From contig SIJG01000194.1 of assembly GCA_023374025.1 (NCBI GenBank), positions 62,001 to 126,000 on the forward strand: 64,000 nucleotides of DNA. Reading direction: 5' to 3'. Position numbers and translations under genes: made by a program. Numbering within the stretch: position 1 is the stretch's first letter; each line of letters starts with the position of its first letter. This stretch comes from Heterodera schachtii (Eukaryota > Nematoda > Chromadorea > Rhabditida > Heteroderidae). The notes below the pieces were generated by a model, which saw nothing but the letters and a program-made list of their open reading frames with translations, was not told where the DNA came from and made no database searches. Of this stretch, positions 33,543-45,396 are shown piece after piece.

Positions 33543-33950
33543 TTCGAATAATTTTTTTATGTTTTCAAAAGTCATGAAAACATGTTTCCAAGGGTTTTCG
33601 TGGTCGCTGATCACGAATCTGGCATCCATTTCGACCCATTCCGAATCCCGGACCCAAATTCGAACAAAAAGTCGAAAATTCAAATTTTCGAATTTCAGAT
33701 TTCGGGTTCAAACTTTGTTTAAATACATGAAAACGAAGTGAAAGTCATTAGTGCTTCAATAAAAGATAATTTGAACCATTTTTAGACTAAAAATCTGAAA
33801 TTCGAAAATTTGAATTTTCGACTTTTTGTTCGAATTTGGGTACTGGTATTCGAAATTGGTCGAAATGGGTGCCAGATTCGTGATCAGCGACCACGAAAAG
33901 CCTTGGAAACATGTTTTTTCATGACTTGAAAACCTAAAAAAATTTTCGGA
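33543..33950. repeat. Fold-back repeat, type example
   Basis: Left arm 'aaaagtcatgaaaacatgtt' ... 'tggtcgctgatcacgaatct' ... 'cgaatcccggacccaaattc' (33555-33700). The right arm is its inverse (about 33790-33935). Related fold-backs occur at 11944, 22455, 22962, 42554, 52650 and 60190. Confidence 0.85.
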
Positions 33951-34292
33951 TAAAATTACCGTACCGACTCAAAATCAAATAAAAACTTTTATGTGCTTCA
34001 TGGAGACCTGGACACCCCAAAACATCATGAATTTCATTGAATTTCGAAAAAAATCCTATGGGTTTGGAAGTTTTTTTTACAAAAGATGAAGAAATCCATT
34101 TGAAAAAACAAAAACAAAATTAGAGATTTTTTTGTATACATATGAACAAAACCAAAAAGAAGCAGTGAATGGATTGAAGTAATTGGAATCAAAACCATTT
34201 TATATACTACACATACATCCCTTAAAACAGAAAACAGTTGCATTTCGCAGAAATGCAACTGTCTTTTAGGAGAATTATGCACTCCATTTCTC

Positions 34293-34300
34293 TATAAAAG
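34293..34300 (+). promoter_or_regulatory. TATA box
   Basis: TATAAAAG, 50 bp upstream of the start codon of the secreted membrane protein gene at 34350. An equivalent box (60360-60367) precedes the orphan signal-peptide exon at 60422. Confidence 0.7.
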
Positions 34301-34349
34301 GCATCATTCTATCGGCCATTTTCATTATTTCTATTAACGCAGCAACACA

Positions 34350-35541
34350 ATGTCAATCTCTTATCATCAGCTTCTGTTCATTGCTGCTTTTCTCTTCATC
34401 GGTTATCATGCGCATGATGGCGTTGATCACACGCATCTGGCGAGCTTCACTTGTGCCACGGCGAAGGACGGTGCAATCAATGGCTTCACAGTGGTTGACG
34501 GTGGTCTGACGTGAGTTGTGCAAAACCCGTTTATTTGTGAAACCAATCATCCCAAATACCATTTCAGAACGAATTCCGATACCACTAATGCCACTGGTGC
34601 TACGATGATCCTCTTTGGTTACCAGATGAGCAATAAGAAGGATTTGAGCTTCAAAATCTTTGCGCCAACATCATCATCATGCCTCTCATCAGTGAACAAC
34701 TTCTTCGTCAGCGGTCGAATTTGTCAACTCGAAGCGTTGAAGACAGAGGTGAGTGAAAAACACTTAATTTGCCACATAAACTATTCAATTTTTTTGTGGT
34801 TTCAGACTGAATCGGCTAACTGTCCGGAAGAAGGCGGCGCTGGCTCCGGTTGCGACTCCCGCAGTGTCACCTGCCAAATGATAACCAAAGAAATCGCGGA
34901 ATCGGGTGACGGTCGAGTGTTCAAAGTCAACTTGGAAAATCTCACAGAAGTGACGCGACTGTGCGCGAAGTGGAAGGCGTACTTCGTGAGTTTAGCATTT
35001 TTACAGGTGAATCATCTGTTTATGCTTTGTTGTTTCAGACTGATGTTCGTCAAGTGATGGAATCAGGCGGAGGCGGAGATTCGTGTGTGTCTGCTCGTAC
35101 TCCGGCGGCGGGCGGTGGTGGTTTTCCAGTTTGGCTCATCGTTTTGATCGTCATTATCGTGATTTGGTGAGTGCTGCTTTTAATTGCTTCTTTCAACCTT
35201 TCTCATTTTGTGTTTTCAGTGTTTTGGGTGCTGGTGCGGGCGTCGCTGTGTTTATGATCCGTCGACGAAGTGCCGAAGCAGAAGGAGGAGATGCACCTGC
35301 GGATCCAATCGGAACTTTCACATCGAAGGCGGACAAAACTGATGAAATGGAGGACAACACGCCAGCGAGCAAGGACGACGACTCTCCTGCTGCCAGCATG
35401 GGGGTAAAAACAAGCGGAGAAGTGATGATAAAAGTTTACACTGCCTTTTTAGGGAATGAAAATGAGCTACGCCGCCATGGGAGCGTCGACAGCGCCCGGG
35501 AAATCGATGGCATAGAGCGAAACGGATGCATTATCAAGTGA
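34350..35541 (+). CDS. Secreted/type I single-pass membrane protein
   Basis: Five exons with consensus sites: 34350-34510, 34568-34748, 34806-34985, 35039-35166, and 35220 onward. Residues 1-22 are a signal peptide (MSISYHQLLFIAAFLFIGYH). The ectodomain has spaced cysteines (FTCATAK, SSSCLSS, RICQLE, NCPEEGGAGSGC, TCQM, LCAKW, DSCVS). A Gly-rich linker leads to one membrane helix (FPVWLIVLIVIIVIWCVLGA), then basic MIRRR and an acidic, Thr/Ser-rich cytoplasmic tail. The tail either runs to TGA 35539-35541 (ending NGCIIK) or is spliced across a 49-bp intron (gtaaaa...ttttag, 35404-35452) to end ASTAPGKSMA at TAG 35513-35515. Not recognised as a named family. The exon at 46898-47066 looks like the last exon of a relative. 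Confidence 0.8.
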
Positions 35542-35564
35542 TGACACAACATATCTACGATGAC

Positions 35565-35669
35565 AAATATTCGATATATTTATATGTATGCTGATTCCGT
35601 TGTGATTTGTATATTGTCGATATATTTATATGTATGCTGATACCGTTGTGATTTGTACATTTGAATAAA
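35565..35669 (+). terminator. 3' flank with 45-bp tandem repeat and AATAAA
   Basis: Two copies of 'cgatatatttatatgtatgc' with 'tgat.ccgttgtgatttgta' precede AATAAA at 35664-35669, the probable polyadenylation signal of the upstream gene. Confidence 0.5.
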
Positions 35670-36157
35670 AGTTCGAAAGCGGATATATGGGCCAAACCAA
35701 AACCGACTAATCTGTCACTGACGAATCAATGTTTACAATTTATTGAGCCCAAAAGATTTTTTGACACCCTGTTTAGGTGCCCCGAATCAAAAACCCCTGT
35801 AAACAAGTTTCACAACATTTCATGGACTATTTTGAAAAAGAAAGGTTTCCTCTGGTTTTTCTGGGGCCCTTTCGGAATTGATTAAAATAGATGTCAGAAT
35901 CGTAATCAAGGACTAAAATTTTTTGCCTTTTAGTTTTTCGAGGGCCCGCATCTTTAAAGTTTGTGAAAGTGGTATCGCAATTGCTTGAAATGATGTCAAA
36001 ATCGTGATCAGTGATTGTGAAACCTCTGTTAAAATTCAAAAACTTACGGCCATAAAGTGGGAAAAATCGAAATTTTAGTTTTTGTTATTATTTTTCTGCA
36101 ACGAAATGATTTTTTTTTGAAAATTATATGCTCATTTGGAATTCTTATTGTTAGAAC
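35670..36157. other. Intergenic DNA
   Basis: AT-rich. Diverged 'gggcccgcatctt' and 'gtgatcagtgattgtgaaac' pieces of fold-back repeats occur. No gene seen. Confidence 0.4.
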
Positions 36158-36714
36158 TAGAGATCGGATACGGACCGGATCCGTATACGTACTTTTACGG
36201 ATCCGTAGTCCGTAATACGTATTTTTTTTTCGGCCGGTACGTATTTTTACGTACTACGGATTTTCCGTATTTTTTAGTACGTAAGTACGTAATCCGTATC
36301 GATGTCAAGTACGTAATACGGATACTGATCCGTATAAATTATGATACGTATTACGGACTATTTTTTTTGCGTTTTTAAGGTGAAATGGAGTAATTTTTTA
36401 AATTTTGTGCAGTCAATTCGCCAAAATTTTGAAATTTGAGGGTCTATTCCGTAAATTTTCGATGAAAATCGAAAAAGCACTGGATAATAAAATTTGGTTG
36501 GTTAAAAAAATTCAAATTTCTTATAACTTTTTTGCCTTTTCCCCCAAAAAAAATTCCATTCTTAGGGGTGTATATTTAACCCCGACCCCGATCGGGGTTA
36601 AGGTTCGGGGTTGTCGGGGTTGGAAGCGTCGGGGTTCGGGGTCGGGGTTTTCCCCGAAAATGGCCAAAAATGTCGGGGTTCGGGGTCGGGGGCGGGGTCG
36701 GGGGCCCAACCCTA
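36158..36714. mobile_element. Chimeric word element: CGTAC left end, CGGGG right end
   Basis: The left end TAGAGATCGGATACGGACCGG has arrays of 'ggatccgtatacg' and 'cgtagtccgtaatacg' words. From about 36487 rightward it is almost identical to the right half of 31950-32827 and ends CCCAACCCTA. The left half is shared with 56908-57066. The flanks (gttagaac, tttattta) do not match, as expected for a recombinant or deletion product. Confidence 0.75.
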
Positions 36715-36882
36715 TTTATTTATGTACATGTGCTAAATTGTGGGGACAAAAATTTAAATTTAAATGAATGACTAAATAAAATTCGGAACGAGAATAGAGT
36801 GAATGGGGAAAGAAATTGGCAAAGGAATGAGCAAAGAGCAGCAACGCGACAGCACTTAAATAGACAAATCTGCCAACAGACA

Positions 36883-37282
36883 AAAAAATCGGCTCTAATG
36901 CACTTTATGAGTCCAATCAATTGACAATACCTGCTTTCTATACAATAACTTTGTTCATGTTTGAACAAACCCTATCTTTTTGGTAGCATTCGAAAGCACA
37001 AAATCTGAATAATATAATAATATGGGAATTTTAACATTTCAAGAAAGTTACAAACCAAAATAATCAGCAATTACTTAATTAATCAGATCTTTTTTCGTAA
37101 TTGCCTAAACGTTGAGATTTTATATGTTTTAGCTTCGTTAGACTTTGTGCCTTCGAGTGCTACCAAAAAGATAGGGGTTGTTCGAATATGAACAAAGTTA
37201 TTGTATGAAAACCAGGTATTGTCAATTGATTGGACTCATAAAACTCGATTGGACTCATAAAGTGCATTAGAGCCAAAAAATC
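36883..37282. repeat. Fold-back repeat, 'ggctctaatgcac' termini
   Basis: The left arm (36883-37010: 'ggctctaatgcactttatga', 'ctatctttttggtagcattc') is inverted at 37140-37282. In the right arm 'gattggactcataaa' is duplicated in tandem. The loop contains 'aagaaagttac'. No gene seen around it. Confidence 0.8.
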
Positions 37283-37694
37283 TTTTTGTTTGTGAGCACC
37301 AAAAGGAATATTTAAATGTGCGTTTTCATCAACAAATGCCACTTTCATCAGCAGTGGAGACCGGAGTTTTCAGCATCAAAAAATGCTAAATTAAATAAGA
37401 AATAAGCATGAAAATGCAACGTAAACATAATCGAAAAAAAAGTTATAAAAATATGGTAATTTTTAGGCAAGAATCTTTATTAGTTAACAATAAATTCTCA
37501 ATTTTTCTTTTCGCACTGACAATTCTAAATTTTCTTACCAAAAATTGATATTTTTAAATTAAAAATTTGGTAATCATCAAGAATTTGTGTCCCGACGAAA
37601 AAATGTTAAAATTTGGCAGGCATTTTTTCTAGGCTAAAAAATGCGTTGCTGGCCACAAATTTGAGCTTATATTTTGAAAATTATTGATTTTTAT

Positions 37695-38863
37695 TAGAGA
37701 CCGAGATTTCCAAATTTGCCGGGCCGGGCCGGGCTGAGTTTTCCAGAAGTAACCGAGTTCCGGGCCCGGCCTCTCAAAACCCGGTCAACCCGGAAACCCG
37801 GTCAACCCGGGTTTTCAAATTGCCGGGCCCGGCACCGGGTTCCGGGTTGGTAAAAATTTTAATTTTTACATATATTTCAACTCTAAAATTGCCCAATAAG
37901 CGGGCCGTGTGTTAAATTTTGCTCTATTTCACTTCAGGAATGACATCTTCAATTATAAACTTCAAATTTTTCAAAAAAATCTCAGAAAATTTTTCTATGA
38001 GAGAATTTTAAGAAGATTTTTCTAAATTTTTATAATGAATAATATTGTGTATCAGGGATGGCATAGGCACCAAATTTTCTGAAATCGGAAATTTTTTGAT
38101 ATTTTTCTATATTTACTTGAAAATTATTCAATGATGTTCATCAAAATCTTTTTACATTATTTTAAAACAGGGCTCGGATCGAAAAATTTTCAAAATCAGG
38201 ACATCGGGCCCAAATAATTAAAAGCCAAACGACTTTTTTTCGCGCACGCTTTTTTCAAAAATTTTTTGGGAACATGGAGGAGGGTCCGGCGGTGCCGATA
38301 GGCGCCGCCGGGAAAAATTTGTAATTATTAATGCGATTTGTTAACTAATTTTGTCTAAAAAATGACTAAATTTAGCGATTTTTAGCAAATTTTTCAAGAA
38401 AATTAAGGATTTTTAAGGTCCGGTTTAATTATTTTTTTCTTACTTTTTTAAAGAAATGTTAAAAACTTTCACCTTTTTTAAATAGCCAATTTGCCAAATA
38501 AGACTCATTTTCTAAAATTAGAAAGAAAAACACATAAATTAAACATTTCTACAAAGTAGAATTGTTCGAATGAAAAAATTTAACAAGAAAATGAACCAAA
38601 AAACATTTATAAACATTATGTCAAAGAGATTTTCGAATCAAAAAAAAACAAATTTTGGCTAAATCATAACCTGGTAAAACCCGGTCAAAAATGCCGGGTT
38701 CCGGGCCGGGTTGGTTTTCAAAAACGACCGGGTTCCGGGCCCGGCCTTTCAAAACCCAGTCAACCCGGATAACCCGGTCAACCCGGATTTTCCCAAAAAT
38801 CGCCGGGCCCGGTTGCCGGGCCCGGGAAAACCCGGTACCGAGCCCGGCCCGGCTCGGTCCCTA
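37695..38863. mobile_element. hAT-like word element, word CCGGGCCCGG
   Basis: Termini TAGAGACCGAG / CTCGGTCCCTA and an exact 8-bp duplication atttttat (37687-37694 and 38864-38871). Both ends (37720-37860 and 38670-38860) are arrays of CCGGGCCCGG, 'ccgggttccggg' and 'aacccggtcaacccgg'. A perfect hairpin core lies at 38286-38311. Second-order insertion remnants (e.g. 'cagggctcggatcg' near 38168) may be nested inside. No coding frame. Confidence 0.93.
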
Positions 38864-38871
38864 ATTTTTAT

Positions 38872-39558
38872 CTATGATTTTTTGTCAAATATTTAATTTT
38901 TTTCAATTTTTAAAAATTTTTTTATAGTGAATTTGGGATAAAAATCGTTGTGGTCACGAATTTGTGTTCTTATTTAATATCATCGACGTTTTTGTCTATG
39001 ATTTAATAGTCATCCAAATTGATTTCATAAAGACAGGTTAAAATTCCGGGTTAATTTCAAAATTCTTGTATCTTCATATACGAAGAGATTCGAATGCTTT
39101 ATGCCGTTGTGCGAGCAAAGAAAATGCCGTCCGTTCCCATAGCACTAAATTCTATTTTGCTTTTTATTTATTTACTGTTTTTTATTCTAAAATATATTTA
39201 AATTTAATTAGCTTCTGCTTCTCCTTTGTTTGGACTAGTACATTTCTCATTATGAATGTCTTCATATTTAAACTCATTCACATGATTGTAAATGCGCAGG
39301 TTTGACCATGGAAATGTGCGCTAATTAACTAATTACCCAATTAATAGGTCATTAATTTTTGGAACCAAGGTGTACATATTGTTTAATTGTCTTAATTTGT
39401 GATAAATTGTCTCTTTGGAATGGCATCATTTGATAAAACAGTTTGAATCCATTCATTTTAAAGCAAAAAACAATGATTAAAAGAAATTCAAATTCTGAGG
39501 CGAGGATTTTAAATCTAAAATTTTTGTTTATAAAAAAAGATTTTAATTTAAAAATACA
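38872..39558. other. Intergenic DNA
   Basis: AT-rich, no recognisable repeat termini and no supported gene. Confidence 0.4.
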
Positions 39559-41580
39559 AAATGTTTGGCATCAAACACACACAAGGACAATATTGGCCAA
39601 ACATCAAAGCCAAAATATAAATGTTTGGCAACAAACAAACACAATGACAATATTGGCCAAACATCGAAGCCAAAATACAAAATGTTTGGCAACAAACATA
39701 CACAACGACAATATTGGCCAAACATCGAAGCCAAAATACAAATGTTTAGCAACAAACAAATACAACGACAATATTGGCCAAACATCGAAGCCAAAATACA
39801 AATGTTTAGCAACAAACAAATACAACGACAATATTGGCCAAACATCGAAACGAAAATACAAATGTTTAGCAACAAACAAATACAACGACAATATTGGCCA
39901 AACATCGAAACGAAAATACAAATGTTTGGCAACAAACAAACACAATGACAATATTGGCCAAACATCGAAGCCAAAATACAAATGTTTAGCAACAAACAAA
40001 TACAACGACAATATTGGCCAAACATCGAAACGAAAATACAAATGTTTAGCAACAAACAAATACAACGACAATATTGGCCAAACATCGAAACGAAAATACA
40101 AATGTTTGGCAACAAACAAACACAATGACAATATTGGCCAAACATCGAAGCCAAAATACAAATGTTTAGCAACAAACAAATACAACGACAATATTGGCCA
40201 AACATCGAAACGAAAATACAAATGTTTAGCAACAAACAAATACAACGACAATATTGGCCAAACATCGAAACGAAAATACAAATGTTTGGCAACAAACAAA
40301 TACAACGACAATATTGGCCAAACATCGAAACGAAAATACAAATGTTTGGCAACAAACAAACACAAGGACAATATTGGCCAAACATCAAAGCCAAAATATA
40401 AATGTTTGGCAACAAACAAACACAATGACAATATTGGCCAAACATCGAAGCCAAAATACAAAATGTTTGGCAACAAACATACACAACGACAATATTGGCC
40501 AAACATCGAAGCCAAAATACAAATGTTTAGCAACAAACAAATACAACGACAATATTGGCCAAACATCGAAGCCAAAATACAAATGTTTAGCAACAAACAA
40601 ATACAACGACAATATTGGCCAAACATCGAAACGAAAATACAAATGTTTGGCAACAAACAAACACAATGACAATATTGGCCAAACATCGAAGCCAAAATAC
40701 AAATGTTTAGCAATAAGCAAACACAACGACAATATTTGCCCAAACATCGAAACGAAAATACAAATGTTTGGCAACAAACAAACACAATGACAATATTGGC
40801 CAAACATCGAAACGAAAATACAAAATGTTTGGCAACAAACAAACACAATGACAATATTGGCCTAAACATCGAAACCAAAATACAAATGTTTAGCAACAAA
40901 CAAATACAACGACAACATTTGCCCAAACATCGAAGCCAAAATACAAATGTTTGGCAACAAACAAACACAATGACAATATTGGCCAAACATCGAAGCCAAA
41001 ATACAAATGTTTAGCAACAAGCAAACACAACGACAATATTTGCCCAAACATCGAAACGAAAATACAAATGTTTGGCAACAAACAAACACAATGACAATAT
41101 TGGCCAAACATCGAAACGAAAATACAAAATGTTTGGCAACAAACACACACAACGACAATATTGGCCAAACATCGAAACGAAAATACAAAATGTTTGGCAA
41201 CAAACACACACACAACGACAATATTGGCCAAACATCGAAACGAAAATACAAAATGTTTGGCAACAAACACACACAACGACAATATTGGCCCAAACATCGA
41301 AACAAAAAAAATGTTTGGCAACAACCAAAACATAAATGTTGGGAAACAAACACATCACACAAACAACGAAGTTGGCTAAAAACACCGAAACCAAAACAGA
41401 AATTTGGAAAACACACAAACCGAAAAACAAATATTGGGAAACAAAACACGTACAGACGGTGTTGGCCAAAACAGCGAAACAAAAAACATAAATGAGGGAC
41501 TGACACAAACCAAAAATATCATTTTGTGAAACAAACACACACAAGCGATTAATTAGCCCAAACATCGAAACCAAACACAA
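39559..41580. repeat. 60-bp satellite, about 30 units, higher-order structure
   Basis: Tandem units of about 60 bp beginning 'atgtttggcaacaaacaaac' and containing 'aatattggccaaacatc'. Variable sites occur in linked combinations: ttt(G/A)GC, caa(aca/ata)ca, (atg/acg/agg)ac and ga(agcc/aacg). Units 14-18 repeat the order of units 1-5, implying a block duplication of about 13 units; units 5-7 and 8-10 repeat as trimers. The last units (from about 41300) decay progressively. The period is a multiple of three and lacks stops, so long frames exist on both strands (up to 460 codons). This is a consequence of the repeat, not evidence of a protein. Confidence 0.9.
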
Positions 41581-41791
41581 ATGGCGATCCGTCCCTCGGC
41601 TTCCTTTGACCAGCTTGGCAATGGCACTTCGTCACATGGCTTGAAACGGGTTGGCCTGTCGCCGACGATGGAGCGACGCGAACGGCGAAAAATGCCATTG
41701 AGTCACAAGCAAACGCGGCCGGGGAGGGCACAGAGGGCGCGCATTCTCTACCGAATCCGCGACTCATTCCGCGAATCATTCGGCAAAAGCG
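41581..41791 (+). CDS. Orphan first exon directly after the satellite
   Basis: ATG at 41581 opens a GC-richer frame (MAIRPSASFDQLGNGTSSHG...) rich in Arg/Ser, with ERRERRKMPLSHKQTRPGRA and IRDSFRESFGKS. It ends at a consensus donor (aagc|gtaaga). It looks like a real exon because its composition changes sharply from the satellite. No later exon was identified and the family is not recognised. The satellite abuts it within a few bases, so the promoter region is satellite DNA or lost. Confidence 0.4.
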
Positions 41792-41826
41792 TAAGAAAAA
41801 AGGGCAATTTGAATAACAAAAAATAG

Positions 41827-42553
41827 ACGAACAGTCTTTTTGACAATTGCACGAACCAAAATTCTAGCGGTGACCGGTGAGCAATTAGAAGGGCTCCCGG
41901 ACAGTGGACAATCGGACAATATAATCCACAAAAAGATAAGCAAATGCCGTTGCCAAAGGGTATGCCATATCAAGAAAAAGAAAAATAGGCAAATAGCTGT
42001 TTTTCCACGATAGCTTTTTTCTTTGGCGTTCAAATCCGACAATCTTGGTATCATTCGAAAGCTCTTAACATACTCTATTAGCCTAACAAAAAGCTAAAAC
42101 ATTTTCAAGCCCAGAAAAAATTTTATTAAGAAAAAATTTCAGAAATTTCGACTTTTTTGGAAATTGTCCCGTGAAATGATACCAAAAGTTGTGAATTTTA
42201 CTGTCGGATTGTCGACTATCCGATTGTCAAGTCACGATTAGAATTTTTTGAAATCCTTCGTGTTATATTTACGTGACTTTCGCAATCACAAATCCTAACT
42301 AAATGACATGTGTTTTTTTTAGTATTTGTTTTCCTGCTGCAACTTTCTTTTCCTTTTCTTCCGTTGCTGCTCCTTTTTTTTCTGCTGCTGGTTCGCCCCT
42401 CTTCCGATCCGTCGTCATTTTATGTCAAAATGTTTTCGCCCCTTCCGTTTTTGTCAATGATTTTCGCCTCCCATTGGCACATTGTCCAACCCCATTTACC
42501 TAATTTGTAAGGCGAACAGATTAAAAAATTGTTTTGATAAAATGTGATTTTCG
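41827..42553. other. Intergenic repeat fragments and F-box upstream flank
   Basis: 41900-42000 matches 25440-25620. 42040-42200 is a 'tatcattcga' fold-back pair. 42300-42500 is C/T-rich. 42515-42553 ('aaggcgaacagatt') is the upstream flank of F-box-like copy 6, separated from it by a nested insertion. Confidence 0.55.
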
Positions 42554-42901
42554 GGCAATCCTGAAGAATGGGGAAGTTTTTTTTTTAAATTTGGGCTCAA
42601 AATCAGTTTCTGGGGGTTTTCGAGGGCGCTCTGGCCACGAATCTGAACTTGGATTTGCCAAATTCCGAACCCCGTAACCGAATTCGAACAAAAAATTTGA
42701 AAATTTTTCAAAGATGCATTTTCTGTGGAAAACTTACGAATTCAAATTTGGTCGATTTTAACGCGATTTGAACAAAAATTCAAATTTTTGTAGAATTCGG
42801 GTCCGGGGTTCGGAATTTGGGAAATCCAAGTTCAGATTAGTAACCACCCTTGAAAACGCCAAGAAACTAATAATGGGCACAAAATTAAAAAACTAAATTA
42901 C

Positions 42902-43908
42902 TAGGGTGGCTACTTTTCGTGAAAACTTTTTTTTTTTGCTCAATTGTTTTGAAGAACGGAGCTAAAAAACGTATTTATGCGTTTAAATTTTCCATTCTGA
43001 TGTCTAGAGCTCGCAAAAAAAGGCACCAAAAATCGCGAAAAAGGCACTAAAATAGGCACTAAAAAATTGAAAAAAAGGCACGAAAATCCCGAAAAAGGCA
43101 TGAAAAAAGGCATTTAAAATTTTTTATTAAGGATTTTTAGGGAGCAAAAGACGTAAAAATTAACCAAAAAACTATATTTTGCTCTTTTAAATGATTATGA
43201 AATACTTTATAATGTTTTTCGAATAAGGAAAATTTTTAAGCCTAAAATTTTTTACAAGAAAAAAAAAATTTTGGTGATCAATTTTTGAGAAAATTTTTCA
43301 ATTCTTAGGGTTGTATTTTTTAAAAAATTTTCAATTCTTAGGAGTGTATTTTCTAAAAAATTTTCGGGTCATTTCTTAGGGGTGTATTTTGCCGATTTTA
43401 TTGAATTTTTAGTGGAATTTTTCGGAAAAAACGCAAAAAAGGCACCAAAACGGCAAAATACCAAAAAAGGCATTTAAGGCACGAAAATCCCGAAAAAGGC
43501 AAAAAAAGGCAAAAGGCATAATAAAAGTCAACGTTAAAATGCGTTTTTTATGCTTAATATATCGAAACTACTTCGCAGAAAAAAGGCATATGCCTCAAAA
43601 TTCGAGCTCTACTGATGTCATTATCGGTCACTAGAAATCACTATTTTGGAGTTTTGTCACTATTTTTTCACTATTTTACACCCATAGGAATTGACTAAAA
43701 TTTTTTTTTTAAAATGCACCCCCTAAAAATTGTAAAATTTTCTAGAAATTTCCTCTCACAAAATTTTTTTTCTTAATGAATAAAAATTATTTTTGCTCAA
43801 TTTTTGGCTGAAAATTATGTCACTATTCGTCACTATTTTGCATTTTTGCTCACTATTTTAGTTAGGTAACTATTTCGAGATTTTTCGTCACTAAAAGTAG
43901 CGACCCTA
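42902..43908. mobile_element. hAT-like word element, word TCACTATTTT, nested
   Basis: Termini TAGGGTGGCTACTTTTCGTGA / inverse of TAGGGTCGCTACTTTTAGTGA, exact 8-bp duplication taaattac (42894-42901 and 43909-43916). The right end carries 'tcactattttgg' and 'gtcactatttttt' words. It is itself split by 43005-43611. Confidence 0.92.
43005..43611. mobile_element. hAT-like word element, word AAAGGCAC, innermost
   Basis: Termini TAGAGCTCG / CGAGCTCTA with an exact 8-bp duplication ctgatgtc (42997-43004 and 43612-43619). Both ends are arrays of 'aaaaaggcac.aaaa' words. No coding frame. The hairpin core is absent. Confidence 0.93.
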
Positions 43909-44080
43909 TAAATTACAAACCCCCATTCTTCAGGATTTCCGATTTTCGTGCTTCTTTTATCGATTACATCCGTAAAAATAGGAAAACCCTAAAAATCCAG
44001 GCTTTATCCAACGCATTATTCTTCTGCTATTTGTGTGAGATCATTCAGAATTCGGCCAAATTGTGCTAATTGCCACAAAA

Positions 44081-45396
44081 ATGAACCGACGGTAATGAGT
44101 TTTCTAAAAGTCACCCAAATTCGTCATTTATTTAACTAAACTGTTTTCCCATTTCAGTTGGATTTGCAACGACGTTTGGATGGACATTTTCCCATCTTTT
44201 GACCGTCCTCAACTCGGCCTCAAATTGGCATTGCTTTCGCCGCGTTTTGATGCGTTGGTGGACAAACATTTCGATGGCAAAAGCGAATTGACAATTTGGA
44301 AAACGATCGAAATTAGCAAGGGCATTGAAACAAAACCGAAACTATCTGTACGGTTCAATGACGGATTTGCGGAATTTCCGTTGCCCGACCGTCCGTTGCA
44401 CAGCAAAATTCGCTTTGAATGCCTTCAGATTGAGTAATTAATAATCAGAGCTTTATGGCAATAAAAGCATTCCTTCTATGTTCAGGTACATTGATCACTC
44501 CGTCATCGCTTTTCTTCGTTCCAATCACCAAATTTTCGACAAAAGAGGCACCAATTTAGAGTTGTGGCTTCCAACATCACATACCACGGATGGCCAGCCA
44601 ATTTGGGATGTTTTTGTTCGTGAAATTTGGCCCGTTTTTTCGGCAAACATTCGCCACTTGAGCTTTACCGGTGCTGATCATTTGGACAATTTGCTTCGTC
44701 TGACTTCGCCGACAATTCTCACTAATCTCAACCAATTGAATTCAATCGATTCATATGATTTGTTGCCCGCTGCGATTGGTGATGGTTTTGAAGGGCCAAA
44801 TTCAACAATTTCTGCTGGCCAAGCATTGTCCAAATGGTTGCACTCTCCGAGAAAAGATGGCATGCCAAAGCGATTGCGTTGCGATGATTTCAGCGAACAA
44901 GGGAACACTGATTGGATCAACAATTTCAAGGAGGTGTGGCCATAATTTCGACAAATCACTGATTTTTGTTTTCAAATTGTTTAGGCATTTCTCCGTGCCA
45001 CCATTTCTTCCGTCAGTTACGAAATTCGTGTGTATTTTCATGCGCCGTCAATGCAAATGGTGCCATTTGAATTGGTGAACGAATGGACAAAGGAAAAGCT
45101 GACATTGGCCAAAGCAAAGGAAGGGAACTGTTGGATAATGAAACGATGCAAAATTATTGGGGAGACAGCGGCGGTTCAGCAGCAAAAGAAAGATGAAAAT
45201 TGGGACAACAATTGTAACCGTGTGATCATTTGGCTTTTTAGTGGCACTAATTGCATTGGGTGAGCAATTAAAAAAAGGCATTTAATTTTGTTTAAATAAT
45301 TAAAATTTCGCTTAATTAAGGCCATTGTCTCCTCCACCGGCAGAAGAAACGGGACAAAGCATCACAAAAGGGGTGTCTTCTGCTGACAATGAATGA
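44081..45396 (+). CDS. F-box-like family gene, copy 6 (intact)
   Basis: Exons 44081-44091, 44158-44433, 44486-44933, 44985-45259 and 45321-45396, all in phase, giving 361 residues. The F-box is at about residues 5-43 (VWMDIFPSFDRPQLGLKLAL, then LSPRFDALVDKHF). The middle exon has FRYIDHSVIAFLRSNHQIFD-like sequence, IWDVFVREIWPVFSANIRHL and KWLHSPRKDGMPKRLRCDD. Exon 4 has PFELVNEWTKEKLTLAK and WIMKRCKIIGE. The tail is PLSPPPAEETGQSITKG, then VSSADNE. Exon 4 begins one base off the usual position (tttag|gcattt) but stays in frame (AFLRAT for HFLRAN). Expected role: substrate adaptor of an SCF ubiquitin ligase through Skp1. The C-terminal domain is not recognised and its substrate is unknown. 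It shares a segmental duplication with copy 9. Confidence 0.88.

Larger units (their letters stand above)
42554..43940. mobile_element. Fold-back element hosting two nested elements
   Basis: Termini GGCAATCCTGAAGAATGGGG and its inverse (CCCCATTCTTCAGGATTTCC) with an exact 8-bp duplication gattttcg (42546-42553 and 43941-43948). The uninterrupted target is seen at 60663-60670 upstream of copy 9. It contains the element at 42902-43908. Confidence 0.92.

Noticed and set aside
38711..38896. 61-codon Pro/Gly/Asn frame
   Set aside because: It is the CCGGGCCCGG word array at the right end of the element at 37695.
39443..40986. Long open frames (up to 460 codons) on both strands
   Set aside because: They lie in a 60-bp satellite whose period is a multiple of three and which lacks stops in several frames. 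All frames being open argues against a protein.
39559..41580. CRISPR-like regular repeat array
   Set aside because: Units are contiguous, with no unique spacers and no cas genes, and the genome is eukaryotic. It is a satellite.
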